A DNA stretch of 64,000 nt from Poronia punctata (taxonomy: Eukaryota; Ascomycota; Sordariomycetes; Xylariales; Xylariaceae). The notes beneath the pieces were generated by a model. That model was given only the letters and a program-made list of their open reading frames with translations, made no database searches and was not told where the DNA came from. A program made the position numbers and the translations under genes. Positions 1 through 12,663 of the stretch are shown piece after piece (position 1 is the stretch's first letter; each line of letters opens with the position of its first letter). The DNA lies in assembly GCA_022579005.1 (NCBI GenBank), contig MU401467.1, positions 270,995 through 334,994 on the forward strand, read 5' to 3'.

Positions 1-305
1 GAAGAAAGGACTATCGTAGACTGCGTAAGGGTATTGGGTATAATGCGACAAAAGTGGGTTAAATAGGTGGGGAAAAGGGGATAAAAATGAAAAATAGAAT
101 AAAAGGAATAGCACTGTATCACCACCGTTCTATCTCTGCCTTTATCCCCTTCTGCTCTTCACACTTCCAAGCCGAAACAATGGACGATAAGGAAAAGGGT
201 ATACGGCTCTTGTCGCGGCCGAGACGAAGAAATAGGTCGGTATCGTAGTGGTTTTGCTCAGATCGACATGGAAAATGGATATGGTAGAGCATAAAGCGAG
301 GCTTC
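1..305. other. Window edge, no gene seen
   Basis: No supported coding sequence. This is sequence downstream of the TBC-domain gene, whose stop lies at 306-308 on the minus strand, so it probably contains the 3' untranslated region and terminator of that gene. Small open frames here overlap on both strands and have no recognisable content. Confidence 0.6.
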
Positions 306-3300
306 CTAAGCCTTCTTCCTTTGTTTGCTCTGGTGTCTCTTCCATTCAATCTGAACAACTTCCATAAACCTTTGTTCATCCTTGATAGGGATCCAAGAGG
401 TCAAAGACTTCATAGCATTTTCAAAGTCCGAGTCGATGAGTGTTGCGTGTAGCGTGTCAATGATGGCGAGACTTGTCGCGTGCAAGATTTCAAGGCCCTT
501 GGATGAAGGGTTCTCCGCATCCTTCCCCGTCTGGGAGCCATTCTCCGTCCGGTCGGGGGGAGACGAGCCTAGAAGCATGAAAACATCCCAGATTCGAAGT
601 TGAACGGAAAAGGGTATCGAGAGGTTGAATAACGTCAAGTACCACCGGGTGGCGTAAGCGGTGGGGTCGATACAAAGCTCTTTCTACAACAGAGTTAGCC
701 ACGTAGTCCTGTTGTCGTTCCCTGCATTAGGAGGTAACTTACAAGCTTGTCTGACACATCCTTACCCGTTAGCCACTGTGTCTCGAAGTCCCTGAGAGCA
801 TCCATAAGCTCGACAAAGCCCGCTTGGTATATCCGGTTGAGGCCACGGAACTGCCAAAGTCGAACAAGCATGATGAAACACTGCTCCTCATCGTAGTAGC
901 TGAGTAAAGTGGCCGCCAACGGTGCCATACCCTGCACATACCCCGTCTCGGGGAAGTGAAGAGACAAGGCGTGCAGTACTCGGAACAAGAGCCGCTGCCC
1001 GCCGCGATATCGCCTCCGGAACATGATGTGCTGGTTGATGGTCCTCGGTACATCTAGATCGATCTGCGTGTCGTCGGGTGAGGGCTCTTCGACAAGACGC
1101 TGGAAAATAGCCTTCAGATCCTCATCTGACACGTAGTTCACCGGGTCAGCCTTTGCGCTCGAGGCTAAGAATGAGAACCAAGCCGCGGCTCTCCAGCAGT
1201 CCGGTATGCCCTTCCATGTGCGCTCTATGAGTTTAGGATTCTTGTTGTCGAAGTGAAAGATGGTGCCCTGTCCTTCGGATCCGGGCTTCACCGCCTTGGC
1301 CATCTTCCTCCACTTTTCCGAGCGTGTAGCCTCCTTGCGCTTTAGCTCAGCAGCCATCTTCTCAACTCCGTCGGCTTCCGTGATGTGCGTTAGACCGGGC
1401 TGGAATGCAAGAAGATCGCCCGCCTCGTCCACCAGCCTCCTGTTTCGGTTATGTGGCAGCTTGTTGGCAGCCTGGCGGATGGTGGAGCGAACCGAACGCC
1501 GCGACCCCGAAGTGAGTTCGGATGTGTACGTATTAAGAGAACGGGCCGACATCTTTTTGATGGGGCCGCGGCCGCGCTTAACCCCCGACGACAGTGACGA
1601 GGCATCCTTCCGGAAAAGGACGTGTCGGTGTTTGCGCGGTGAAAATCGGACAGGGGAGGATGAAGCGATAGAATCCGTGTCCGGTCTCTGCGGCACGATG
1701 AAGCCATAGCGGTCGACATCGTGACCTTCCACTCCATCCCAATCCTCAACCCCCCCTGCGAGTTCGTGCGAGTTGCCGGGCGGCTTATCTAGTGGCGCTG
1801 GCGAGGACGTAGTAGCCGACATTGGTGTATGGGGTCCAGGTGCTTGTTCGGCGGGCCTGTCACGAGCATCACCAGTTAGCACGATCAAATAGCGGGGGAA
1901 ATTGGATAGTCAAGGAAACCGTACGCGTCATTGCCATCCACACCTGACGGGACTTCTGGGGGAGGCGGTGCATGTGTCCCGCCAAGTGGCAAGGGCACGT
2001 CGCGGTCAGGACCCTCCCCGGGTTCATAGAGAGATCTCACCTTTTGAGATTCCTTCTCAGCCTCTGCAGAAATGACCCGAATGCTGGGGTTCAGCTTGGG
2101 GGTTGTCGACGCATCGTCAGTCACGAAGTCCGAGTCGGGCAACACCAATTTGTGATGTTGGGGGAGTTCGGGAAGTTGGAAAGGTTTCTGAATGATATCG
2201 GCGACGCCCATGTCGTCTTCGCGTGGCGGACGCGCGGGTGCGGCATTGGCATGGTCCTTCTTGGAGCCCGTGGGGACGAGGGGAAACGAACGCGACTTGG
2301 TGCTCGTGTTCGTGTTGTTGTGGAGGGTGTGTGAGGAATGTTTGGGCGAAACGTCTTCGTCGGCCATTTTGTGGCTGCCACTGCTTATGCTGCCACTCTT
2401 CTTCCACGGACGTTTGCCGCCAAAGATAAGGCTACCACGGATGGAAAAGGAAAGTTTAGTCAAGTCATCTTCTTCGAAGAAGCTCTCGCAGGGGATAGTG
2501 GTGGAGATTGCTGGTGATGATGGGCCGGCATGGTGAACGGGATGAACGAGATGGGAAGGTGAATTGGGGGTGTTATTATTAGCACTGTAATTAGATGCGT
2601 GGATCGGGTTAGTCGCTCTGGACGAATGGGGTCGGGACAGGGGTGAGGAATAGATGGAAGAGGCGGGGGAGTGGGTACGGGAGTGGGTGTAGTTATTAGG
2701 TTCTAAAACCACATTCGCGCCAACCCCGGTTCCCGCACCCCCTCCCGAAGCCCCTCCCGTGTCGGCATCCGTAGACTGCGATTTCTTGCGTAACCGCTTC
2801 ATCGACGACGATCGAGACCTAAACGACCCGGAACGCAGGCTAAAAGACCTAGCGAACCGTTTGGCGAATTGGGGCGGTGGCGTCGCCGGAGAAGCAGGGG
2901 TTATGGGAGATGCTGATGATGTGCTACCGCCCTCGGAAAGTCCAGGCGACGAGGACACTACGCTGGGCCTGCTTTCCGCCTCACTAACCCTAGCTTCGGC
3001 TGCTCCTTCCGGGTACTGCTGATTTTGATGCTGAGTCTGAACCTTGTTTCGTATCGATTCCGGAATTTGGCTCCGGCTCTGGCTCCGGCTCCGCACTTGG
3101 TCTTGGTCGGAAATGCAACCAGGATCATGCAGTGAGTATTTCGAGGACCCAACCGAAGGTGCCTTCAATTTGAGCGGGCGGACTGCTGAAACGGCGTCTA
3201 TCCTCTCATACGCAAAAGGGTCTTCGTCTTCATCGCTGCTATCTGTACCGTAGTGCGAGTACGAGATGGAAGACGCCGTCGATGCGTGTATCGAGTCTCT

Positions 3301-3750
3301 TCGTGTGTCTCTGTGGAAAGGGAAGGTTCTAGGACTGCTTATGGTGCGTAGAGCGGGGTGCTGTTGAGTGGGTGGAGATGGACGAGGCGGCGGTACGGCC
3401 GGAGCTGCGATGGTAGTGGTAGAGGGCGAGTGTGACGAGGGCTGCGAATGCGATGATTGCGGCAAGTGCGTCGCGACGTAGGACGAAGGTCGAGGTGAGG
3501 GACGAGGTGAGGGACGCAGCGGGGAGCGCGGGGGTGGTAAAGGAATCGGGGGCTCTAGGGCGACAGTCTGGTCATACCGCAACCCCACCAGCCTCGTATC
3601 GTCCCGGAACGGCGTCAACCCCGTATGCCTGTACTTGCTCTTGTTATGCCGGACGCTGCCGTGACTCTTTAAACTGGATGCTACTGGTTGAGACTGCGAG
3701 TGCGAGTGCGATTTGGCGAGCTGGGGTGAAGAATCCGCCATTCCGAACAT
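306..3750 (-). CDS. TBC-domain Rab GTPase-activating protein
   Basis: Predicted to stimulate GTP hydrolysis by a Rab GTPase in membrane traffic. Exons 3750-1925, 1856-743 and 683-306; introns 1857-1924 (GTACGG donor, GCTAAC branch, ACAG) and 684-742 (GTAAGT donor, GGCTAAC branch, TGTAG). The spliced length is 3318 nt, 1105 aa. The first 600 residues are Ser/Pro/His-rich and look disordered. The TBC domain runs from about residue 820 (WKGIPDCWR) to about 1085. Both catalytic fingers are visible: the arginine of IDLDVPR near 880 and the glutamine of YVQGM near 917, so the GAP should be active. The start at 3750 is the first ATG of the long first exon. Two long frames overlap by an ATGA, which suggests two genes, but the intron joins them in frame. 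I cannot name the Rab partner or assign a yeast Gyp orthologue. Confidence 0.93.
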
Positions 3751-6700
3751 GTTGGTCGTAATCCCTCCTCACTCTGAAACCTATAAGCTGCAACCCTTGG
3801 CTGATCCTGAAGATATTCGTGGTGCGGTGAAACCATGCACAAAATGACCCCCCAGCTGAACAGGGCCGGAAACTGTCGATAATAACCTTCCAGAGTCTGC
3901 AACGATTGGTTGTATTCCGAGATCTGTGAAGTATAGTTCGTCGTTTGCAAGATATCCCGTAAACTAACGATAGAAATGGTCCGAAAGAGACAACGAGTGC
4001 TGTAAGTGAAAATGTTCGTAAACGTAGGACAGATAGTATGTCGTGGCTCCTTCAGCAATATTCAAGATATTTGTCCGGCCTGCGCTTAGTCTTGGTAGTG
4101 GTCGTGACCGATGTTCCTTGTTCCTTGTTCGACTTATACGGGGACACCTGTGTGTTTCTGCTAGTTGCCGAAATGACAAGAGTATTACACGTTCATCGGT
4201 CATGCACCGAGAATACTATAATGGGGCCTGTTAGGATGGCATGTGGGAATCTGTCGGAATGACTCGTATGTCTTGGCTGATATATTTTCTGTGGAAGCGA
4301 GAGATGGTTGCTTGCAATAGCTTTATGTCAGCAATTCGTGGTGGGTGGTAGGAACTCGGCCAAAGTGAGACGGAGGACGGGGCATCGAAGCCTCCCGAGA
4401 CCCCTCTAGTCTAATCTAGGGGCTGCCTTGAGAAGACAGGGCGGAGAGCGTAGTAAGATAACGAAGGAATAATAATCAAGCTTCACATACAGACAACTAC
4501 GCTGACAATACAGGCTTCGGGTCTTTACTTGGACGATGTTCAAAGTGAAGACGAGCCAATGGTTTCAATCCTTGACCTTGTAATCCGGGTTCTTTCTCTC
4601 GGGGTAGAGTATGCGATCCTAAGCCGAACTATCTAGGCAGGTTAAAACTGTTAGTAAATGGTATTTTGTTTAAAACCCTATATACTAGTTTGAAACTGGG
4701 GACCTGGGTGGTTTCAAAAGGGAAAGAAAACGAAAACAGATAAATAAAAATGGCGCGGGATCGTCGTCACTTACATTGGGTTTTGCTTTTCCGTTCTCGA
4801 CTCTGTCTCTACTGACTTGAACTGAGGGGTTATACAGAGGGCAGAATGTAAACAGTGAGATTTAATGTGATAAACATTCGTAGAAAAATACCACGACCGC
4901 AATGGCGGTGGTGTTCTACCTTTTTGCTTCCGACCAGCACATCAGTCCGTCGTTTCGGGACAACGGTCCAGGTTTGCGTCCACTTCCACACCGACACCCT
5001 ACGGTATTGCGGTACCACGAAGCCATGGATGGTACTGCCTAATGAGGTGTTAAGGTAGCAGCAAACACCAGCAAGCAGCAAGTAGTGCCACCAATCCAGC
5101 GCTGCACTTCTGATACACCCAAAAGACATATAACTTGGTTCGATAGGTACCTAATGCCACCTACTTTACACGTACATCATGTACCTAACCTAAGTACATT
5201 AGGTACATAATGTAGTGATTGTCTGTCCGTAGCATACATAAATTCACTCCATCCACCTATCCACCCATCCACCCATCCACCCATCCAAGCCCCGGCCAAC
5301 ACAGGAGAGAGTGCAAACATGCGTACATGTAAGCGACTCTTTTTTTAGTTGGCTTGGTCACCGCCGTACTTTAGTGGCCAGTATGGTCCCTCGAGGGTCT
5401 CGGCCGGAAAAGCGTGGCATATCTACTCATGTCTGGCTGATCTCATGCTCCCACCTGCAGCATATACATGCGCGCTGTACAAGAGGGTTTGTTGTGCGGT
5501 CCGATTCTGGAAGGAAAGTGGAAATACATCGATACCTGTCAACAATATACTTCCCAGTTGTTAAAGCTGTCTCCCGCCACTACTCGCCCCAACGGGTATC
5601 CCTTAAAAAGTGCCGAGAGTTTCCGTTCAGGTTAGCCGGTAGTCTAACCTGACCTAAGTTTAGTCTAGATTAGACTAGTATCCACCGCTTCCCAAGTGCC
5701 AACTTTTGCGTTTGAACGCTGTTGCGTTTGACATATTGGCATTGGGTAAGATGCGGCAATTGCTAGGTTTTAAGGAATTCACGTTTATTTAGATGTACTT
5801 TCTTCCTTCAGGTTCATGTTCGTGGCTCACGGTATGTGGTGTATCTGAGGTAGGTATTCAATAACATGTTATTCAATCGTGTTACCTATTATGGTCAAAT
5901 GAATTAGATACTCGGTGCGTGCCTTATCAAGTGGCAGAGAGAGGAGAGGGAAAGAAGAAGACGCCATCTGTCGCTTACAACCTTACCACACATGGCGGCG
6001 GCGCATCCTACCACGTAGCCGAGAGGGTGAAGGAGGTCGAGGGAAGCCTCGGATGGCAACCACTCCCTCACTCTAGCCTACCGTACCTACCTTACTCACT
6101 TATTCACTCATTCACTTACAGTAGGTAGGTACACCACAGCATATCCCCCACTTTGGCGAGTGTGGTACATATTATTACTGTTCCCCCCCAGGTCTCTGAC
6201 GCTAGGTAGGTATGTGACGGAATGAGGATTCTCATCTTTGTAATATACTTATCTAAAATGAAGCGCGACCACTTGTGCCAATGAATGCAAAACGAAGTAG
6301 TAAGCCAACTTAGGACTCGCTCTAATACTTCTACAATACTCACACAAGGTAGTGACTTGTCATCGTCTTATCGACGTCTCTGGGTCGACGCTTTCGACTG
6401 TCCTCAAGTCCGCGGTAAATACTAGACTACCCGCGCTGTGGTCTCGCTTTTTTCAAGTCATTTACTTGATTTAATGCTCCGATTCCCAGGTCGGAGGTAC
6501 CCTTTCCCAAAAAGCAGGGTTGTCGATAGTTGGGGAAAGTTCCGTCCACCCGCCCGTTTGGTCGGGTGTGGCAGGTAAAAAGAGACCTACGCCTTTCTGA
6601 TATTCTTTACTCTGTTGAGCCTGTTTCGAATACCCTCCGGGGACGGTGTTGTTTCTCCGGAGGGGTCCCTCTACTTGATCTACCGACATGATTGGAGGTT

Positions 6701-8807
6701 GACAAACAGTAGGGTATCCTCTACTTGCCTAATTTGGCAGCAAAACGGCCTTTTATGGGTATCTTACAAAGTCTTGCCCGGATTAAAAGCACAAAATGAC
6801 GGAAACTTGAAAAGACTTGATAACGAACCCGGTGCCCGTCAGTTTAACCCCGCCGATTACCTAAACTCTAGTTTGTCTAGTCTCAAGCCCCCGCTTTTGA
6901 CAGGCACCTATTTGTCGCACAAGTCCCTTCTGATCTACCAAGAAATAGTCAAGTTGGGATCGGAGGGAAAAAAGAGAAAAGAACGGGAAACCGGCCCTGT
7001 GGAGATGATTAAGAAGTATAAAAAAGATATATAAGAAGGAGGGTGGCAAGACATGTCCGTACACACCGGTTGATAGAATTGCAATTGACGTGTTTGTGTG
7101 TCTAGTGTTGGTTTCTCATCGGATCTCAAAGCGACCATCGAACGTCGTACGTGTTACCTACCAACAACTGAGCAGCAGCAGCAGCAGCATATGCTTAATC
7201 TCTGGCTGCAGGGGAGTCAATCATAAAGGGGTTCGCATAGTAAGTAGGTATGTAGGCGGTGCAAAGATGATAGCAAAAGCCAGGACAATTGTCGGAGTGA
7301 ACTTTGAAGAGATCTCATGAAACATCACCACGTACCTACCTCCCCTTACTCGCGTCCTTTTCCCCTTCCTTGACAACACCCGAACAATGGCACGTGGCTC
7401 AATTCAAGCTCGTCCAATCTAGAACTAAACCCCGCGGGCGCCTAGTTCCGGCATTTTACTTGACAATTTACATCCACTGGTACTGGTGGACCACACAATC
7501 CGGAGTAGGTAGTTGGCATTTTAGCCTGCAGTCCACTCTCCATTCCTCTCCTCTCCTCTTTCACTTCTCTTGTCCTCACGAGTCTCCCCAACCCCCAACC
7601 CCATCCTTATCCCCAAACATAATAAAATTATTGGATGCTTGGATAGGTAGATGGTTGCGGTACCTGCCTTCTGCTGTACTCGTACGTACTATGTATATGC
7701 ACACTGCAGTTCACCCATTGATTGATTGATCTATTTATTAAAACCGTAGATAGGAATAGGATAAGGGGGGGGGGGGTCGTCAAAAAAGCAATTCCGTGGA
7801 ACCGGGTATCAACCCGGGACTTGACAGGTAGGTGACTGATTTAATTTCCACTTTATAACTTTGGCTGGAAGCCATTTAATTCAATTCATTCCTTCTCGTT
7901 TCGCATGTGTTTTCATTCTATTTGGCTGGTTGGGATCAACGTGTGTTATAGAGTACATACGTACCCGTACCGTACCTACTTTGACATGTAGGTCGATGAT
8001 ATTAATATGGGCATATATATGCAAGATGGCTATATTTACTTGTGAGTCGTCAAGTATAACCATAACAACTACATACGTACGTGTAGATAAGGTGAGTATA
8101 CTATGTAGGTTAGAGAGAGAGATAGATGGCTGCATGCATGGCTGTTAGATACTATGTTTGTGGGCTTAGGTAAAGTAGGTAGGTATGCAGCATATGTGCC
8201 AACCTCCTTTACGTATATACTCCTATGTACGGCGTACGCCAAACTTCACACCTCTGAAATTAAGTAAGTAGTCTCTTCGATTGTTTCGGTGCACTGTCTA
8301 GCTTTTGTCCAAGGCAACAAAAACATACTACAAGTCTAAATCATGTGGTTTCACAAAAGCAGGTCGCAGTTAAAAAGACCGTCGAGAGTGTTTTCTTACA
8401 TAATATCGCAAGTATACTGTAGAACAAAAAGGACAGGTCTATTGCGTTATTGCCTCTACGATTACCCGATAGATGATGATCGTATCGCCGGTTCTTTATG
8501 TCGCAAGCTATCTGTCGATGGCATTTTCACTTTCCTGCTTAATATTATAAACGCTAAGCCGTCTGTTTTTAAAACTCTTTTATATCAATTAGATTATTCG
8601 CTACTCCCCCCGTTCAGAAAGGTCCCTTTGTACCCAATTCGCCACGCAGTTGAATACTTCGAGACCCTTCCCCTGATTGGGGCGATATGGCTGATATAGA
8701 GTATTACCATCTAACCACAGTAGTGCAAGGAACTTTGCATGTGCTGCCAACAAGGCCAGACAACTTGGTATGCCTAGCTTGGAACCACCATGCAGCCACC
8801 CGTACTA
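3751..8807. other. Gene-free spacer of 5 kb
   Basis: This lies upstream of the TBC gene and downstream of the ankyrin/DIL gene, both on the minus strand. I see no convincing gene: open frames are short, mostly lack ATG starts and resemble no family. The stretch 3751-4100 probably holds the TBC promoter and leader. It carries many TACCTAC/GTAGGTA words (5160-5215, 6118-6132, 8175-8186), an 8-bp CCAC/CCAT tandem tract at 5249-5288 and a run of 12 G at 7765-7776. One ATG-initiated frame at 8343-8699 (118 codons, plus) has no recognisable domain and I do not call it. Confidence 0.6.
5249..5288. repeat. Short tandem repeat, CCATCCAC-type
   Basis: About five imperfect copies of an 8-base unit of the ATCCACCC type lie in the non-coding spacer. 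It is a simple microsatellite with no coding role. Confidence 0.85.
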
Positions 8808-11425
8808 TCATGTCTCGACATCTTCATTTTCCCAGTCCCTTTCACCAAACATCGGCCTATTCGAGCTTCCGCTCACCTCCAGCTTATCGAGAAACTCGGG
8901 CGGGATAGTTGGGATATATTTCCTCTCCCTCTCGCGGTTTACACCGCCGAAACCTGCACCAAACGAGATGAGCATGTCGGTGACAGAGGGGAGTGAGAAG
9001 GGCAGCATTAATGAAGGGTCGAGGTTGATCCCTTCAGGTAAGTCATCCTCGTCGTCTTGGTCGAAACGGGGTGTTCCTTGTATACTCGCCGTGGCGTCTG
9101 CATCGTGGCTGTTGAACGTATTCTTCACCGGCGTCGATGGCATACTGCCAGGCGGCATGGGTGACACGGTCCTCCTCCGGTCTCTACGTACGGCGGCTTC
9201 TTTCTGCATCGCATCCAGATATTTTAGCGCATTTTTCGGCAGCCCCTTTTCTCCGACTTCCAACCGATAATTTTTGACAGCATATATCAACTGCTGTGGA
9301 CTGAGCCTTTTAAGTTGTTGTAGTGTCCCCACCAAGGCCTCAAGATCGTCGGGGTCGAGGGATGAGAAGCATTGTAACCATTGTAGGAGCTGAACCACTG
9401 GAGCGAGATGTCTACGTGCGATCTCGACGGTTGTCTCGCCGGAAGCGTGCGTCTCGCCGTGTTCGTAATGCTCAGGCTGCCGGTTGTTCGATCTAGCCCA
9501 GTCTTCGAGAACGGAAACATTCATCCTGATCTGCATCGCTTTTGTCCTAGCAAGGTATTTTCGATTATTCATCACTCGGTTAAAGAGTTCGGCTCCCAGC
9601 CAATAAAGAAGCTGGGAGATGATCTGAGAGGTGATGACAGAGTGAATATCATAGAGGTCGAGGACGAATAACGTCGATGAGAGGAGCGATGTCACATTGC
9701 GAGGCGCCGGCTTGGCCCGCTGCTTGGGTGACGGGGGTCGGAACCGTTTCTCCAGCGGCTCTGCTTTGACTTCCTTCTTCCTCTTAAATATCTTCCATTC
9801 GTGTTGGAAGGTGACGTCTTCAAGTCCTGGTATTGTCTCGTGGTCTAACATGGCCGCATCCAAGACTTTATCCATTCGCCTTTCGGCGTCTCGCACTATC
9901 AGGACAAATATTTCATTGATTAGCTCGGAGAGCTGTGCTTGAAATTCCGTTGTTGCTTCTAGCAAGCCGGCGTCCTTTTTCAAGTAATGCAACAGTAGCG
10001 TCGCGTTGGACATCCAAAAAGCTAGGATAGTCATGTCCCACTGATATTGCTCGACAACGTCGTTTATCTTATATTGGGCGGTTGTCAATAGCTTCCCCAA
10101 GAGCTCGCGGCTCGCATGGTAGTGGGCATAACGTGCGCTCAGGAATATCATGTTGGCCGGGACAGGTTTTTGAGATGGTGATCGTTGAGGGCGCATGTTG
10201 GTAATGACGATATCAAGTATTCGCTCCAGGTCGCTCTCTTGAAACACGAACATCTGATCGTGCAAACACCGGCCCCAATCGAATTCCTGTTGCTCTTCCT
10301 CGAAATCGTCCACGGGCTTCGCTAGTCAGCTAAGTCGATCCTCTTGAACTTCGATATGGGCGCTTACCTCGGGCTGATCATCGATCCCCATGTTTCCTAG
10401 ATCTACCTCCAAGTCCCTCGCGCTATCCATCATCATCCGACGGCGAATTTCATTTTCGGCCATTTCTTCTTCGAACTTGTCTTGTGAGAAGCCAGGATTA
10501 TAGAAATCGTCCGTCACGCCGGCGCTCCCGATAGTGTATCCGTTGTCGTGCAAGTAATAGGACATGTCGCTGTCAGGCGGTACAAAGTCGAATGCGGTTC
10601 TACCTGAAGACGTTTTGGCCTCGGGGGATGCGCCGTTGTCCAGAAGTATTTTTGCGATGCCCTTGTGCCGGTTCGTCATGGCCCACATTAAAGCACTCCA
10701 GTGGTTTCGATCTTGCTTGTCCACGTCCACACCGGCATTCACCAGGGCTTGGACGACGCTTTCGTGTCCCTATAAACGACACCTGTCAGCGATGGCAGGC
10801 TAATCACGTGGCCGATATGACTAACAAAGCAGCTGGCGTAGACCAAAGGGGGCGTGCCGTCCTCGTCCGGCGCATCTACGTCGACGTAGGACCTGGCCTT
10901 GCCGTCTAGGATCTTCTTGACTTGGACCAGATCGCCGTTGCTGGCCGACATATTGAGGGCCTTCTGCAACATTGTCCTTTTTTCCTCGGGAGACAGTTTG
11001 TCGTCATCGGCAACAGCCTCCACATCTTGGAAACTTTGGCTGTTATGAAGTTGTGCTTGCGCCTGTAACATCTCCATCAGTCGTGTGTCGCTATCGGCAA
11101 TGCCCTTGGTCAGATCTCGATCGTATTCGGGATCGTCAAGGGTGAGCTTGTTAAATGGTGTCGGCTTCGCCAGTATAGGGCTCGTCAAGAATTGAGATTG
11201 TCCTGTTGTTGAGGGCCCCGGTCAGCCAGCGCGAAGAGGGAAAAGCTAGGCTACCAGTTGCAGGTGATGCACACCTTGCCAGCCATCGTACATTTCCGTT
11301 TCCTGTACGAGCTCAGTTGGTACGACTCTGCGGTCGTTCAGTGATTTGGGAAGATCGGCAGGAAGAGTTATCTGTTTCTTGGGCTGGGCGCCAAAGCCCC
11401 CGTCATCAGAATCTTCGAAATCCAT
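8808..11425 (-). CDS. Ankyrin-repeat and DIL (dilute) domain protein
   Basis: Exons 11425-11275, 11202-10826, 10769-10368 and 10316-8808; introns 11203-11274, 10770-10825 and 10317-10367. The total is 2439 nt, 812 aa. The start is the ATG at 11425 (MDFEDSDDGG), found in a small first exon whose GTGTGC donor joins in frame. Ankyrin repeats occupy roughly residues 105-230; the motif PLVYASCF/GHESVVQALVNAGV is restored across the second intron. A DIL domain, the globular cargo-binding fold known from class V myosin tails, spans about 310-690, without any myosin motor. Proteins of this ankyrin-DIL architecture are conserved in fungi and inferred to act in vesicle or organelle positioning; their biochemical role is poorly known. 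The last intron ends at an AAG acceptor (10317-10319), because the nearby TAG would break the frame. Confidence 0.9.
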
Positions 11426-12663
11426 GTTTCGTCGCGAGCGGCATGGGACGGCGGGATCGATCGCTGCTTCAGGGGCTTCTCGGAGCAGAGCCGCACTGCG
11501 TCATGCTTCTCGGTGTCTAAAGGAAATTCCAAGCTACACGTCGTTTCGTAGACCATCTACGTATAGGCAGTCGTGTTTTAAGTGTCAAATAATAACCAGC
11601 TTTTACAGGCGACGGTGTAAAAGTTATAAGCTCGAATAGCACATTTGTAGGTGACTATCTGAACACCGTGCTGGAAGTTAAGACTATTACGAGTAGGTAA
11701 AGTACGTGAGGTGAACGCAGGAGGATAGGGTGGGTAGGTACCTCCTTTAGTTGACCATTGAGGGGCAAAGGTACCTAAACTTATGACACATCCAAGGCAG
11801 CCTAGGAGATACATAGCGTTGGATTGGCTCAAGTTTGGCTGGTCCGTGCATGATATTAAAGTGATCACCTTCAGATAGTACACGTACACCCATACGTATT
11901 ACCTCACGTAAGTAATTACGGATAACTAGGTTACAAGGTTCACTTCAAGTCGCAACACATCGCCAATGGTCCATTCAGGACATTTCTTAGGCACGCAAGT
12001 AGTATACATCGTGGGTTGAAGGGAGTTCCCAAGACACACTGCAAACACAACAGCTAAAGTTGAACACAGACGCAATGATACGATAGGGTACGACTGAGCC
12101 TGTTAGCTATCATAGGTACGAGTAGTACTGATAGCAAGGTATTATCGTATGACCCAGGGGCTTGAAAAGAGTCTGCTGCAACTAGACGCTTCAGGTAGAC
12201 CGTCAGTTATTGTATCTGTATGTATAATGTAATACAACGTAACTGGCTGGGAGCGCTGGAGTAGGTAAGACAATTTTTGTCTGTACTGAAATGAGGTAGC
12301 TATACTATTCACATATCCATAGGTACGTACACCGAGTACGTCCCCAGACAAAAGTGAGGAGAAAACCGCCGGCCCTTCGAACCAACTCAATGAACGCCAT
12401 ATGATACCCAAGAGCCATGTGCAGAAAACGAGAGTCCTTGCTCCGAGAGTTTGCTTCGTGTAATCGGAGTTTTAACGCCCTTTGCGCCACATAATGCGTT
12501 AGGTTTGCTTTCGAACCATGTCCTGAACCTCGAGATGAAACGCCCAATCCGTATAAACAGATAGCACAAACACTCGCCAACGCCGAATACCCAGTAAACA
12601 AGAAAACACCAAGCGAAGTAAAAAAACCAGAGCACACCAGCCGGGAATCCGAAATCGACAGGT
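11426..12663. other. Intergenic spacer of 1.2 kb
   Basis: This separates the ankyrin/DIL gene start (11425) from the ClpX-like gene stop (12664), both on the minus strand, so it should hold the promoter of the former and the 3' end of the latter. GTAGGTA-type words occur at 11732-11743 and in the neighbourhood. No gene is supported. Confidence 0.6.

Noticed and set aside
695..3750. Two separate genes overlapping by ATGA in the TBC region
   Set aside because: A 68-nt intron (1857-1924) with a GCTAAC branch joins the frames exactly, and the second frame's apparent start lies within the intron.
6615..7034. 139-codon plus-strand frame
   Set aside because: It begins at TTG rather than ATG, has no recognisable domain and lies in low-complexity spacer.
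7790..7850. tRNA-like T-arm (GGGTATCAACCC)
   Set aside because: The loop lacks the conserved TTCRA pattern, and no acceptor, D or anticodon arm can be paired around it.
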